A DNA stretch of 64,000 nt from Streptococcus sanguinis (GCF_019929225.1 NZ_JAHZPA010000002.1:285755-349754); one strand, 5' to 3'. Shown: positions 37,299 to 45,650, counted from the stretch's first letter. Program-made: numbers and translations. Notes: a model not told the origin generated them from the letters alone.

Positions 37299-37631
37299 AT
37301 GAATGCATTCTTATGGTTCTTGCTTCCGATGACTTTTATGGTTTTTATCTTTGGGATTGATTCTTCCAATAAGCTAAAACGGATGCAGGGACGGATAAAG
37401 TCTTTAGAAAGAAAAAGAAAGGGGAACAAAACAATGTCACAATTTTTAAAAGAAATGATTGGAAAGAAGCCGACAATTATGAGCGAGTCAATTGGAACCA
37501 ATAACTGGCTGGTAAACTGGCTGGTAGTGGATGTGGATGAAGAATGGGTCAAGCTGAGCATGACAGATAAAAAAGGTCAGACCAAGACCAAGCTGATTCG
37601 TATTGAAGACATTCGGTCTATCGAGCTTTAG
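37299..37631 (+). CDS. Small membrane-anchored hypothetical protein
   Basis: A 110-aa protein: an N-terminal membrane helix (residues about 3-20), a basic coiled-coil stretch (LKRMQGRIKSLERKRKGNK) and a small soluble C-terminal part (about 45-110) with WLVNWLVVDVDEEWVKLS. I do not recognise it with certainty. First gene after the palindromic promoter, 18 bp before the XRE gene, Shine-Dalgarno GGAGGG. Confidence 0.72.
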   Translation: MNAFLWFLLPMTFMVFIFGIDSSNKLKRMQGRIKSLERKRKGNKTMSQFLKEMIGKKPTIMSESIGTNNWLVNWLVVDVDEEWVKLSMTDKKGQTKTKLIRIEDIRSIEL

Positions 37632-37649
37632 GAGAAGTGGGGGATTTTA

Positions 37650-37859
37650 ATGAAATTAAGAAATCGACTCAAGGAGTTGAGGGCGCGTGACGGTCTCAAC
37701 CAGACAGAACTGGCTAAGCTGGCCGGTGTTTCCAGGCAGACAATCAGCCTTATAGAGAGAGGCGAATATACCCCATCGATTGTGATTGCCCTTAAGATTG
37801 CCCATATTTTCAATGAAAACGTTGAGAATGTCTTTCGGCTGGTGGAGGAAGCAGAATGA
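37650..37859 (+). CDS. XRE-family transcriptional regulator
   Basis: A 69-aa protein that is essentially one HTH domain: NQTELAKLAGVSRQTISLIERGEYTPS (about 21-47). Such short Cro-like regulators often accompany DUF3169 and similar membrane proteins and repress their own operon. It probably binds the TTGACAA/TTGTCAA dyad upstream (inference). Confidence 0.9.
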   Translation: MKLRNRLKELRARDGLNQTELAKLAGVSRQTISLIERGEYTPSIVIALKIAHIFNENVENVFRLVEEAE

Positions 37860-37960
37860 AGAACCAATTAAGATTCATTTCAACAGGAGCTAAAACAGTC
37901 CTTCAGCCTCAGCATTCTTGTATCATCTATTGTAAAAAAATAAAGGAGAAGAAGTCGTGA
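37856..37960 (+). CDS. Possible 34-aa ORF bridging the XRE and DUF3169 genes
   Basis: ATG at 37856 overlaps the XRE stop (ATGA), has GGAGG at a good distance inside the XRE gene, and ends with a TGA overlapping the DUF3169 GTG. The peptide is basic and contains two cysteines (HSCIIYCKK). Perfect tiling suggests translation, either as a small product or only to couple the two neighbours. Not supported by any family I know. Confidence 0.35.
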   Translation: MKNQLRFISTGAKTVLQPQHSCIIYCKKIKEKKS

Positions 37961-38721
37961 AAGAGCAAAAACGTATATCTACACAGAAAAGAGTTTTATA
38001 TAATGTCCTTATATTTCTAGCTGGAGCTTTAATAGGTGGTCTGTCTATTTTGTTTTCTGAAACTGGTCTGCTAAAAAACATCAGTTGGTCGACTATTTTT
38101 TCTGTTCAACTGCTGCGCCAGCTAGGTAGGGCCAGCCTTATCATCCTCTATCCCTTGGTCTTTTTCTTGATTTATCGGACTCGTAAATACAATGAAGCTT
38201 ATGAAAAAGAAGCAGATGAGGATAAGAATTATGAATGGTACCGGCTAACCTTTAAAAATCTGGAATATGCGACTATTGTCTTTAATATCAGCAGTGCTAT
38301 CGTTCTTTTTACGATTTTAGTTGGAGTTGTTTTTATTGGAAATATTACTAATCATAAGAGCCCTCTTCAGTGGAGTTTTATAGATTATGCGATTGCCTTT
38401 CTTTATATTATTTTACAAGTTGTCTTTTTAAAGACAGTTCAGAAGGTGCGGCACTATAAGCTATCAGCCTTTCCGACTACTGAGGAAATAAAAGAATTTG
38501 CCCTCTCTTATGATGAGTCAGAGCTGCAAGCCAATTATGAACAGTGCTATCTTATTCTCTTTAATGTAAATCAGAGACTTCTGCCAGCCCTCTATGTTAT
38601 TTTAGGGATAGTGGGAACTTTCACACCCCTCAATGTCGTTTCTGGTTTTGTCGTCCTAGTGGTGATCCATATCTATATCAATCTTATGTATTATCCAATG
38701 GTAAGAAAATATTTCAAATAA
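37957..38721 (+). CDS. DUF3169-like multi-pass membrane protein
   Basis: A 254-aa membrane protein with about six helices (two near residues 15-35 and 45-70, two near 105-125 and 135-160, two near 205-250) and a charged cytoplasmic loop (YEKEADEDKNYEWYRLTFKN). It fits the DUF3169 group commonly found beside small XRE regulators. Start GTG 37957 with AAAGGAG. Function unknown. Confidence 0.75.
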   Translation: MKEQKRISTQKRVLYNVLIFLAGALIGGLSILFSETGLLKNISWSTIFSVQLLRQLGRASLIILYPLVFFLIYRTRKYNEAYEKEADEDKNYEWYRLTFKNLEYATIVFNISSAIVLFTILVGVVFIGNITNHKSPLQWSFIDYAIAFLYIILQVVFLKTVQKVRHYKLSAFPTTEEIKEFALSYDESELQANYEQCYLILFNVNQRLLPALYVILGIVGTFTPLNVVSGFVVLVVIHIYINLMYYPMVRKYFK

Positions 38722-38749
38722 GCTTATTTCTCGATGAAAGGCGGAAATT

Positions 38750-39292
38750 ATGAAACTACTGAAAGAACTTGATTTTATCCATAATAAAAAGGTCATTCTG
38801 GCTCTGAATATAACGGCCGTGCTGCTGATCTTCCCTTTTCTAGCCCTCTTTACTTGGATTGCCATTCTGATGTATGGCAAGGGCAGCGAAGTTTTTCATT
38901 TCTTTGATTTATTCTACCTCCTTGTTCTAATGGTCATCCATGAACTGATCCACGGCTTTTTCTTCAAGGTCTTGGGGGATGAAAATACCAAGGTCAAGTT
39001 TGGTTTTAAAAGCGGCATGGCCTATGCGACCAGCCCAGGCAGTCGTTACAGTCGGAAAAGGATGCTCGTCATTATCCTGGCACCATTCTTTCTGATTAGC
39101 CTAGCCCTGACCTTGATCTATGCCTTGCATATTCTGACTGCGGCTTCTTATATCGTCCTTGCTAGCTTCCATGCAGCCGGCTGTGCAGGAGATTTTTTCC
39201 TGGCTGTCGCTATTCTTCAGCAGCAGGGTGATATAGCTGTTGAGGATACGGAAGTCGGTATTAATATTTATCAAAAGGAGAGTACAAAATGA
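38750..39292 (+). CDS. DUF3267-like putative membrane zincin
   Basis: A 180-aa membrane protein with the zinc-protease-like motif HELIHG (about residue 63) at the end of a helix and a later Asp in AAGCAGDFFLA (about 145) as possible third ligand, the layout of DUF3267 proteins. About four hydrophobic segments. Its stop overlaps the next ATG (ATGA), indicating coupling. Substrate unknown. Confidence 0.75.
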   Translation: MKLLKELDFIHNKKVILALNITAVLLIFPFLALFTWIAILMYGKGSEVFHFFDLFYLLVLMVIHELIHGFFFKVLGDENTKVKFGFKSGMAYATSPGSRYSRKRMLVIILAPFFLISLALTLIYALHILTAASYIVLASFHAAGCAGDFFLAVAILQQQGDIAVEDTEVGINIYQKESTK

Positions 39293-39990
39293 ACAACTTC
39301 AAATCAATTGCTTTAGGACTTGTAAAATGGATAGGCTTAATTGCTCTTAGCCTCCTTATAAATGTTGCTCCGATGCTATTCTTAAGGCTCGGGAAGAATT
39401 TACCTATTTATGCAGAAATCTTATTGGTAGCCTTGTATCTGATTTTAGTTTTCCTGATTTTTCGTAGCTTGTGGCGGCGTTATCAGAAGCATGTGCCTGA
39501 AGAAAAGAAAAAATTCAAACAGTCTGGCAAGGACATCGGTTTTGCTTTTCTATTCTTTTTCCTTGCCAGAGTGGCTGCTATTGTCGGTGTTTATCTCAAT
39601 CTCATCCTGAGCGGCAATTCCCAGACCAGTAATGACAGCGCCATACAAGGGCTGGGGGGAATGATGTCTTCGCAGCATATCTTCTTTGCCTTGCTCTTTG
39701 TTGCAACGATTGCTTTTATCGCTCCTATCATGGAAGAACTAATTTTCCGCGGTTTTGGAACTGCCTTCTTTTTCAAAAATAATCAAAAAGTTTTGCCTGC
39801 TATTGTGACTTCTGTGGTCTTCACTCTGCCTCATATCACTCAATTGACAGAGTTTCCAATTTATTTTGCACTTGGACTGGTTTTATATTTATCCTATGCT
39901 CGTCGGGGGAATATAAAAGATTCCATGTTGGTTCATATCCTGAACAATCTTCCTATGGCTATAATACTGCTGCTAGCTATGTTTCAGTAA
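39289..39990 (+). CDS. CPBP-family intramembrane protease, copy 1
   Basis: A 233-aa membrane protein of the CPBP (CAAX/Abi) glutamic protease group: EELIFRGFG (about residue 149; Glu-Glu and Arg), a conserved His in TLPHITQ (about 184) and the final His-Asn in VHILNNLP. Such proteins in lactic bacteria are linked to bacteriocin self-immunity and protein processing. Overlaps the DUF3267 gene by 4 bp. Confidence 0.88.
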   Translation: MNNFKSIALGLVKWIGLIALSLLINVAPMLFLRLGKNLPIYAEILLVALYLILVFLIFRSLWRRYQKHVPEEKKKFKQSGKDIGFAFLFFFLARVAAIVGVYLNLILSGNSQTSNDSAIQGLGGMMSSQHIFFALLFVATIAFIAPIMEELIFRGFGTAFFFKNNQKVLPAIVTSVVFTLPHITQLTEFPIYFALGLVLYLSYARRGNIKDSMLVHILNNLPMAIILLLAMFQ

Positions 39991-40011
39991 AGCAAACTAT
40001 AAGGAGTCACT

Positions 40012-40665
40012 ATGAAATTAAAAACTTTTCTTACTAATTTTGGCCTTTATATTCTTGTCCTCTTGGCCTATTTCTATATATTTTCGGCTATAGTTCTCTT
40101 CACTATGGGTTCTCTGACAGGAGGAGCTTCTCAACTATTGATTTTGCCGATTTTTGTCATACTTGCAAGTCTCTATTCTTTTGCCATGTGGAAATGGTAC
40201 CAGAAAGATTTGAAACTGGAAATCAAAAATACCAAGCTGACCAGCTCTATCTGGCTTCCCAGCGTCCTCTTGCTTGCTTTTATCATCTTCCAGCAGCTCG
40301 TTCCTATTGAATCTTCTGCCAATCAGAACACTGCTGTACAATTGATTCAGCAGCAGCCAGCCTTTGCCTTCCTATACATGGTAATCTTTGCTCCTATTCT
40401 TGAGGAGTTGCTGACACGAGGATTTTTGGCTAAGTTTCTCTTTCCCAACCAAAATAGTTTGGCGAAAAACCTGCTCTATTTAACTGTATCTGCCAGTTTT
40501 TTCTCCCTTCTGCACATGCCGGGCAATCTAGTCCAGTTTCTGGTTTACTTCATCTTGGGAGCAATCTTCGGCCTAGGCTATCTAGCTAAGAAGGACCTAC
40601 GTTACTCAATGGGCCTACATTTGGCCAATAACCTCATTGCCTTTGTTCTCATTGTCTTCTTTTAA
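40012..40665 (+). CDS. CPBP-family intramembrane protease, copy 2
   Basis: A 217-aa paralogue of the preceding gene: EELLTRGFLAKFL (about residue 129), His in SLLHMPGN, and terminal GLHLANNLIAF. It follows by 21 bp with AAGGAG, so both are made from one transcript. Two different CPBP proteins side by side suggest separate substrates. A long hairpin terminator follows. Confidence 0.88.
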   Translation: MKLKTFLTNFGLYILVLLAYFYIFSAIVLFTMGSLTGGASQLLILPIFVILASLYSFAMWKWYQKDLKLEIKNTKLTSSIWLPSVLLLAFIIFQQLVPIESSANQNTAVQLIQQQPAFAFLYMVIFAPILEELLTRGFLAKFLFPNQNSLAKNLLYLTVSASFFSLLHMPGNLVQFLVYFILGAIFGLGYLAKKDLRYSMGLHLANNLIAFVLIVFF

Positions 40666-40686
40666 TAGAAAAACGAAATATAAGAC

Positions 40687-40733
40687 AGCACTTCTAAAGT
40701 TAGACAGAAAAATCTAACGTCAGAAGTGTTTTT
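40687..40733 (+). terminator. Terminator after the CPBP operon
   Basis: AGCACTTCTAAAGTTAGA and TCTAACGTCAGAAGTGTT form an 18-bp imperfect stem around CAGAAAAA, followed by T residues. Confidence 0.85.
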
Positions 40734-40756
40734 CTGTGGAATGGATTTTAAATACT

Positions 40757-40792
40757 AAACTGCTTTTCTGGTCTTTCGAAAGCCAGCAGTTT
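40757..40792. repeat. Second hairpin just upstream of the kinase promoter
   Basis: AAACTG/CAGTTT encloses CTGG/CCAG and CTTTC/GAAAG, making a nearly complete 36-nt dyad ending 8 bp before the -35 of the next gene. It lacks a T run, so it is more likely a protein-binding or transcript-end structure than an ordinary terminator. Confidence 0.5.
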
Positions 40793-40799
40793 CAAATTC

Positions 40800-40828
40800 T
40801 TGTGAAAGTGTTTTCCAGATGGTATAAT
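40800..40828 (+). promoter_or_regulatory. Promoter of the diacylglycerol-kinase-like gene
   Basis: TTGTGA (40800-40805) and TATAAT (40823-40828), 17-bp spacing. The ATG at 40827 lies inside the -10, so translation must begin at 40857. Confidence 0.82.
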
Positions 40829-40856
40829 GAGCTATCAAATGAAAAGAGGTTTCCTT

Positions 40857-41744
40857 ATGTCTAAAGTTCTATTAATTGTCAACCCTAGCTCGGGAGGCGA
40901 AAAAGCCAAGTCCTATGAAGACTTGGCAAGGGAAAAGCTGGCAAAATGTTTCGATGAGGTAGTGGTCAAGCATACTGAAAAAGGCGGAGACGCAGCAGCT
41001 TTTGCTAAGCAAGCAGCAGAAGACCATTATGATAGCGTCTTTGTCATGGGCGGCGATGGAACAGTCAATGAAGGAATCAGCGGCCTGGCTGAACTAGACT
41101 ATCGTCCGACTTTTGGTTTCTTTCCACTTGGTACAGTCAATGATTTGGCGCGTGCTCTCGGCATTCCCCTGGACGCTGAAGAAGCCATTCAGAATCTGGA
41201 TATCAACAAAGTCAAGCCACTTGATATCGGCAAGATTAATGACCAGTACTTTATGAATGTGGTTGCCATTGGAACTATTCCTGAGTCGATTAACAATGTG
41301 GATTCTGAAGACAAGACCAAGTGGGGCAAGTTTGCCTACTTTATCTCTGGCTTCAAGCAGTTGATGGATACTAGTTTTTACGAATTTCGCTTAAAGATCG
41401 ATGGAGAAGAGCGCACGATAAAGAGCAGCACACTCTTGATTGGCTCTACCAACTCTATCGGAGGTTTCGAGAGCATTCTCCCTGAAGCCACTGTTAATGA
41501 CGGCTTGCTCCATCTTTTGTATCTTAAGGATAAAAATCTCTTGGACACCTTGGTTTCTGTGCCGGATTTGATTTCGGGCAATGGTGAAGAAAGTGATAAT
41601 ATCGAGTATCTGACCTTCAAGGAAATCACAGTTGAGTTGGCTGATGATAAGGCAGAGCTCAGCGTCAACGTTGACGGAGATGAGGGCGACCAACTGCCAG
41701 TAACGATTCGTGTCTTGCCATCTCATTTGAATGTGTATTACTAA
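40857..41744 (+). CDS. Diacylglycerol/lipid kinase (DagK/YegS family)
   Basis: A 295-aa cytoplasmic lipid kinase of the DAGK catalytic family. VLLIVNPSSGGEKAK at the N-terminus, the nucleotide-binding VMGGDGTVNEGISGL (about residue 64) and the FFPLGTVNDLARAL segment are intact, with a C-terminal beta sandwich. Start ATG 40857 with AGAGG; upstream in-frame ATGs are in the promoter. Likely phosphorylates diacylglycerol or undecaprenol-like lipids; the exact lipid is unknown. Confidence 0.88.
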   Translation: MSKVLLIVNPSSGGEKAKSYEDLAREKLAKCFDEVVVKHTEKGGDAAAFAKQAAEDHYDSVFVMGGDGTVNEGISGLAELDYRPTFGFFPLGTVNDLARALGIPLDAEEAIQNLDINKVKPLDIGKINDQYFMNVVAIGTIPESINNVDSEDKTKWGKFAYFISGFKQLMDTSFYEFRLKIDGEERTIKSSTLLIGSTNSIGGFESILPEATVNDGLLHLLYLKDKNLLDTLVSVPDLISGNGEESDNIEYLTFKEITVELADDKAELSVNVDGDEGDQLPVTIRVLPSHLNVYY

Positions 41745-41813
41745 TTATTTTGGAAAATTCAGAAAAGCTAGATGATGTGTTTTATCTGTTCTCCTTTCTA
41801 GTTTAGATTACAA

Positions 41814-41846
41814 AACCCCTCTTTCCGTATTTTGGAAAGAGGGGTT
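41814..41846. terminator. Bidirectional terminator between the lipid kinase and nrdF
   Basis: AACCCCTCTTTCC and GGAAAGAGGGGTT form a perfect 13-bp stem with a 7-nt loop, suited to the convergent genes on either side. Confidence 0.92.
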
Positions 41847-41853
41847 CTTTGTC

Positions 41854-42813
41854 TTATAAACCGTAATTATAGTCGTCATCCTGCATGGCTTCAACTTCGC
41901 CTAGCAGGTAGCCGTTACCTACTTGAGAGAAGAAGTCATGGTTAGAAGTGCCGGTTGAGATACCGTTCATGACGATAGGATTGACATCGTCCGCTGAGTC
42001 TGGGAAGAGGGGATCCTGTCCCAGGTTCATCAGAGCCTTGTTGGCATTGTAGCGCAGGAAGGTCTTGACCTCTTCGGTCCAGCCGACTGTGTCATACAGG
42101 CTTTCAGTGTAGCCTTCTTCATTTTCATAGAGGGTGTAGAGCAGGTCATACATCCATTCTTTGAGTTTTTCTTGCTCGTCTTTTGGTAGTTCGTTAAAAG
42201 CTAGCTGGAACTTATAGCCGATATAGGTTCCATGGACAGACTCGTCGCGGATAATTAGCTTGATAATCTCAGCAACGTTAGCCAGTTTGTTATTACCCAG
42301 ATAGTAGAGCGGAGTGAAGAAACCAGAGTAGAAGAGGAAGGTTTCTAAGAAAACGCTGGCTATTTTCTTTTCCAGAGCTGTACCGTTCAGGTAAATCTCA
42401 TTGATAATCTCAGCTTTCTTTTGCAGGTATGGATTGGTGTTGGTCCAGTCAAAGATTTCATCGATTTCTGACTTGGTGTTGAGCGTAGAAAAGATAGAAG
42501 AGTAGGACTTGGCGTGAACGGACTCCATAAATTGGATGTTGTTGAAGACAGCTTCTTCGTGAGCAGTGCGTACATCCTTGCGCAGGGCATCCACACCAGA
42601 CTCAGACTGGAGGGTATCCAGCAGGGTCAGGCCACCGAAGACCTTGCCAACCAGGTCTTTTTCCTTGTGGGACAGCTTTCTCCAGTCATCCAGGTCATTG
42701 GATAGGGGAATCCGCGTATCCAGCCAGAATTGCTCAGTCAGTTTTTCCCAGGTGGACTTATCGATGACATCTTCGATAGCGTTCCAGTTAATGGCTTTAT
42801 AGTAAGTTTGCAT
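41854..42813 (-). CDS. nrdF: Ribonucleotide reductase class Ib beta subunit
   Basis: Houses the dimanganese/diiron-tyrosyl radical cofactor for aerobic deoxynucleotide synthesis. 319 aa. Metal ligands occur in LLDTLQS, HEEAVFNNIQFMESVH and IIRDESVHG; the radical tyrosine is in HAKSYSSIF. Last gene of nrdHEKF, 10 bp after nrdK, with AAAGGAG. All ligands appear intact, so this is not a ligand-deficient variant. Confidence 0.96.
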   Translation of the reverse strand: MQTYYKAINWNAIEDVIDKSTWEKLTEQFWLDTRIPLSNDLDDWRKLSHKEKDLVGKVFGGLTLLDTLQSESGVDALRKDVRTAHEEAVFNNIQFMESVHAKSYSSIFSTLNTKSEIDEIFDWTNTNPYLQKKAEIINEIYLNGTALEKKIASVFLETFLFYSGFFTPLYYLGNNKLANVAEIIKLIIRDESVHGTYIGYKFQLAFNELPKDEQEKLKEWMYDLLYTLYENEEGYTESLYDTVGWTEEVKTFLRYNANKALMNLGQDPLFPDSADDVNPIVMNGISTGTSNHDFFSQVGNGYLLGEVEAMQDDDYNYGL

Positions 42814-42823
42814 TCTTTCTCCT

Positions 42824-42934
42824 TTAGTAGATGGTACGACCTGATGTGGTATCAGCTATCACTTCTTGGATACTGTCCCAATATTTCACGATTTTACCTT
42901 CCTGCCCATAATGAGGAAAGTAAAATTGTGGCAT
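42824..42934 (-). CDS. nrdK: NrdK, 36-aa protein between nrdE and nrdF
   Basis: A short frame starting MPQFYFPHYGQEGKIVKY with AAAGGAA upstream, fitting exactly between nrdE (35 bp before) and nrdF (10 bp after). Its position and size agree with nrdK of the streptococcal nrdHEKF operon. Function is not established; it is soluble, aromatic-rich at the N-terminus. Confidence 0.85.
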   Translation of the reverse strand: MPQFYFPHYGQEGKIVKYWDSIQEVIADTTSGRTIY

Positions 42935-42969
42935 GGTCGAATTTCCTTTTCTTTTTCTAAAATCTCTTG

Positions 42970-45129
42970 TTAGATGACACAGCTTTCACATTGGTTGGCA
43001 CCTACTTCGCCACCATCATCAGTAAAGGTACGGACGTAGTAGATGGACTTGATTCCCTTGTTGAAGGCATAGTTACGCAGGATAGAAAGATCGCGGGTTG
43101 TCTGCTTGCTTTCTTTTTTCCATTCGTAGAGGCCTTTAGGGATATCGCTGCGCATAAAGAGAGTCAGGGAAAGTCCTTGATCCACGTGCTCAGTTGCGGC
43201 TGCATAGACATCGATAACCTTGCGCATGTCCATGTCATAAGCACTGGTGTAGTAAGGGATAGTCTCGGTTGACAGACCAGCAGCGGGATAGTAGATCTTA
43301 CCGATTTTCTTTTCTTGACGTTCTTCGATCCGTTGAGTGATTGGATGAATTGAAGCAGAAACGTCGTTGATGTAGCTGATAGAGCCATTTGGTGCAACAG
43401 CCAGGCGGTTTTGGTGGTAGAGACCATCAGCCTTGATCTTGTCGCGCAACTCTGCCCAATCTTCTGCAGATGGGATAAAGATGCCAGCGAAGAGTTCTTT
43501 GACACGATCAGACTTAGGTACAAATTCACCCGTCAGGTATTTGTCAAAGTAAGTTCCGTTAGCGTAATCAGATTTTTCAAAGTTATGGAAGGTCACGCCA
43601 CGCTCGCGAGCGATATTGTTAGACTCGACTAAAGTCCAGTAGTTCATGAGCATGAAGTAGATGCTGGTGAACTCTACAGCTTCCGCTGATCCATAATCGA
43701 TCAACTGCTGAGCTAAGTAGCTGTGCAGTCCCATAGCTCCCAGACCAAAGGTGTGCGCCAGACTGTTACCATTGTCAATAGATGGCACAGCTGTGATGTG
43801 CGAGCTGTCTGTGACAAAGGTCAAAGCGCGTGTCATAGTTCGGATGGATTTTCCGAAGTCAGGCGAAGTCATCATGTTGACAACGTTAGTAGAGCCTAAG
43901 TTACATGATACATCTGTTCCTAGGTGAAGATACTCTTGCGCATCATTCAAAAGGCTAGGTTCTTGCACCTGCAGGATTTCAGAGCAAAGGTTACTCATGA
44001 CGATTTTACCGTCAATTGGATTTGAGCGGTTGGCCGTATCAATGTTTACGACATAAGGATAGCCAGATTCTTGTTGGAGTTTGGAAATCTCTGTTTCCAA
44101 ATCACGAGCCTTGATCTTGGTCTTAGTGATATTTGGATTAGCGACCAACTCATCGTATTTTTCAGTGATATCAAGGTAGGCAAATGGTACACCGTACTCG
44201 CGTTCAACAGAATATGGGCTGAAGAGGTACATTTCTTCATTTTTACGCGCTAATTCGTAGAACTTATCCGGAATGACGACACCAAGTGAGAGGGTTTTAA
44301 CCCGAACTTTTTCGTCAGCATTTTCTTTCTTGGTAGAAAGGAAGGCGATGATATCTGGGTGGAAGACATTGAGGTAAACAACCCCAGCTCCCTGACGTTG
44401 GCCCAACTGGTTAGAGTAAGAGAAGCTGTCCTCGAAGAGTTTCATAACAGGAACAACCCCAGATGCAGCTCCCTCATAGCCCTTGATAGGTGCTCCAGCT
44501 TCCCGCAGATTGCTGAGGGAAATACCGACCCCGCCTCCGATACGAGACAATTGCAGGGCAGAGTTGATGGAGCGGCCGATAGAGTTCATGTCATCTGTTA
44601 CTTGGATGAGGAAGCAGGAAACCAGTTCACCGCGACGAGCCCGACCAGCGTTGAGGAAGCTTGGTGTCGCCGGTTGGTAGCGTTGGTGGATAATTTCATT
44701 GGCAATATCCTTGGCAATGGCTTCATCTCCGTTGGCAAAGTAGAGGGCGTTGAAGAGTACCCGATCTTCCATGCTTTCCAGATAGTATTCACCATCATTG
44801 GTCTTCAGTGCATACTGGTTGTAGAACTTATAAGCAGCCATGAAAGATTTAAACTTGAAATCTTGAGCATGGATAAAAGTAGTCAGCTCCTCGATGTATT
44901 CCGGAGAATAGAGCTGGATAAATTCCTTTTCCAAATAGTTTTCTTCTATTAAATATTTAATCTTTTCTGTGATAGAAGAAAATTGCTTGGTGTTTGGCTC
45001 AACGTTTTCTTTAAAAAAAGCTTTTAAGGCTTCTTGATCTTTATGAAGCATAATCTGACCATTAACTGGACGGTTGATTTCGTTGTTGAGTCGGAAGTAT
45101 GTTACATCCTCTAAATGTTTGAGTCCCAT
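42970..45129 (-). CDS. nrdE: Ribonucleotide reductase class Ib alpha subunit
   Basis: Catalytic subunit that reduces ribonucleoside diphosphates, 719 aa. The N-terminal region lacks the full allosteric ATP cone, as in class Ib. Active-site cysteines are visible in LVSCFLIQ and SNLCSEI, and the C-terminal redox pair in CESCVI. Second gene of the operon, 160 bp after nrdH; that gap contains hairpin-like inverted repeats (for example GCGGA/TCCGC and CCTATG/CATAGG) that may adjust nrdH to nrdEKF levels. Confidence 0.97.
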   Translation of the reverse strand: MGLKHLEDVTYFRLNNEINRPVNGQIMLHKDQEALKAFFKENVEPNTKQFSSITEKIKYLIEENYLEKEFIQLYSPEYIEELTTFIHAQDFKFKSFMAAYKFYNQYALKTNDGEYYLESMEDRVLFNALYFANGDEAIAKDIANEIIHQRYQPATPSFLNAGRARRGELVSCFLIQVTDDMNSIGRSINSALQLSRIGGGVGISLSNLREAGAPIKGYEGAASGVVPVMKLFEDSFSYSNQLGQRQGAGVVYLNVFHPDIIAFLSTKKENADEKVRVKTLSLGVVIPDKFYELARKNEEMYLFSPYSVEREYGVPFAYLDITEKYDELVANPNITKTKIKARDLETEISKLQQESGYPYVVNIDTANRSNPIDGKIVMSNLCSEILQVQEPSLLNDAQEYLHLGTDVSCNLGSTNVVNMMTSPDFGKSIRTMTRALTFVTDSSHITAVPSIDNGNSLAHTFGLGAMGLHSYLAQQLIDYGSAEAVEFTSIYFMLMNYWTLVESNNIARERGVTFHNFEKSDYANGTYFDKYLTGEFVPKSDRVKELFAGIFIPSAEDWAELRDKIKADGLYHQNRLAVAPNGSISYINDVSASIHPITQRIEERQEKKIGKIYYPAAGLSTETIPYYTSAYDMDMRKVIDVYAAATEHVDQGLSLTLFMRSDIPKGLYEWKKESKQTTRDLSILRNYAFNKGIKSIYYVRTFTDDGGEVGANQCESCVI

Positions 45130-45165
45130 GTTTTTCCTTTTCTATATAAATAAGATAATTAGCTA

Positions 45166-45225
45166 GCGGAAAAATATCCGCCTTACAAAAGAAACGGCCC
45201 CTATGAGCATAGGAGCTGCAGTTTG
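45166..45225 (-). repeat. Inverted repeats between nrdH and nrdE
   Basis: GCGGA..TCCGC near 45167-45182 and CCTATG..CATAGG near 45207-45220 are short dyads in the 160-bp gap. Possible mRNA processing or partial termination signals; neither has a proper T run on the transcribed strand. Confidence 0.35.
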
Positions 45226-45289
45226 CCCTGATAATATGTCTTTTAGTTTATCTCCCAATCAAGGCGCGCCGCCCTCAAAATAAACTACA

Positions 45290-45508
45290 TTAAGATAGTT
45301 TTTTCAATTTACCAGGTTGGAAACCAGAAAATGCCTCAGTTGCTGTCTGAATCACAGGAGCAGCGTTGAAACCAAGATCTTTGACATGGTCAATGAATTC
45401 TGGCTGTTCATCCAAGTTGATTTCGCGGTATTCTACATGATTAGTATCTAAGAAGCGCTTGGTCATTTTGCACTGAACGCAGTTGTTTTTTGAGTAAATA
45501 GTTACCAT
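45290..45508 (-). CDS. nrdH: Glutaredoxin-like NrdH-redoxin
   Basis: A 72-aa redoxin that reduces the NrdE active-site disulfide. The CVQC redox motif (residues 10-13) lies in YSKNNCVQCKMTKRFL, and AFSGFQPGKL is typical of NrdH. Shine-Dalgarno GAGGAA. First gene of nrdHEKF, with a strong promoter and NrdR-like boxes upstream. Confidence 0.95.
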   Translation of the reverse strand: MVTIYSKNNCVQCKMTKRFLDTNHVEYREINLDEQPEFIDHVKDLGFNAAPVIQTATEAFSGFQPGKLKKLS

Positions 45509-45556
45509 TAAAAATTCCTCTAAACTTTCGTTTTTTCTTTTAAATAATACGAAACT

Positions 45557-45585
45557 AGTATATCTAAAAGAAAATAGAATGTCAA
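45557..45585 (-). promoter_or_regulatory. nrdHEKF promoter
   Basis: On the minus strand TTGACA (45585-45580) and TATACT (45562-45557) are spaced 17 bp. Confidence 0.85.
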
Positions 45586-45594
45586 TAGTTTTGA

Positions 45595-45650
45595 ACTAAA
45601 TATTGTGTGATATTTTGTTATAGGATAGATTACAATACAATATATAGTGT
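45595..45650 (-). promoter_or_regulatory. Pair of NrdR-box-like sites
   Basis: On the minus strand ACACAATATTTAGT (45608-45595) and ACACTATATATTGT (45650-45637) resemble the NrdR box ACACTATATATTGTGT. They are 42 bp apart, four helical turns, matching the paired, phased arrangement of NrdR sites. They lie just upstream of the nrdH -35. Confidence 0.75.

Noticed and set aside
44359..44952. 197-aa plus-strand frame
   Set aside because: Antisense to nrdE with no family features.
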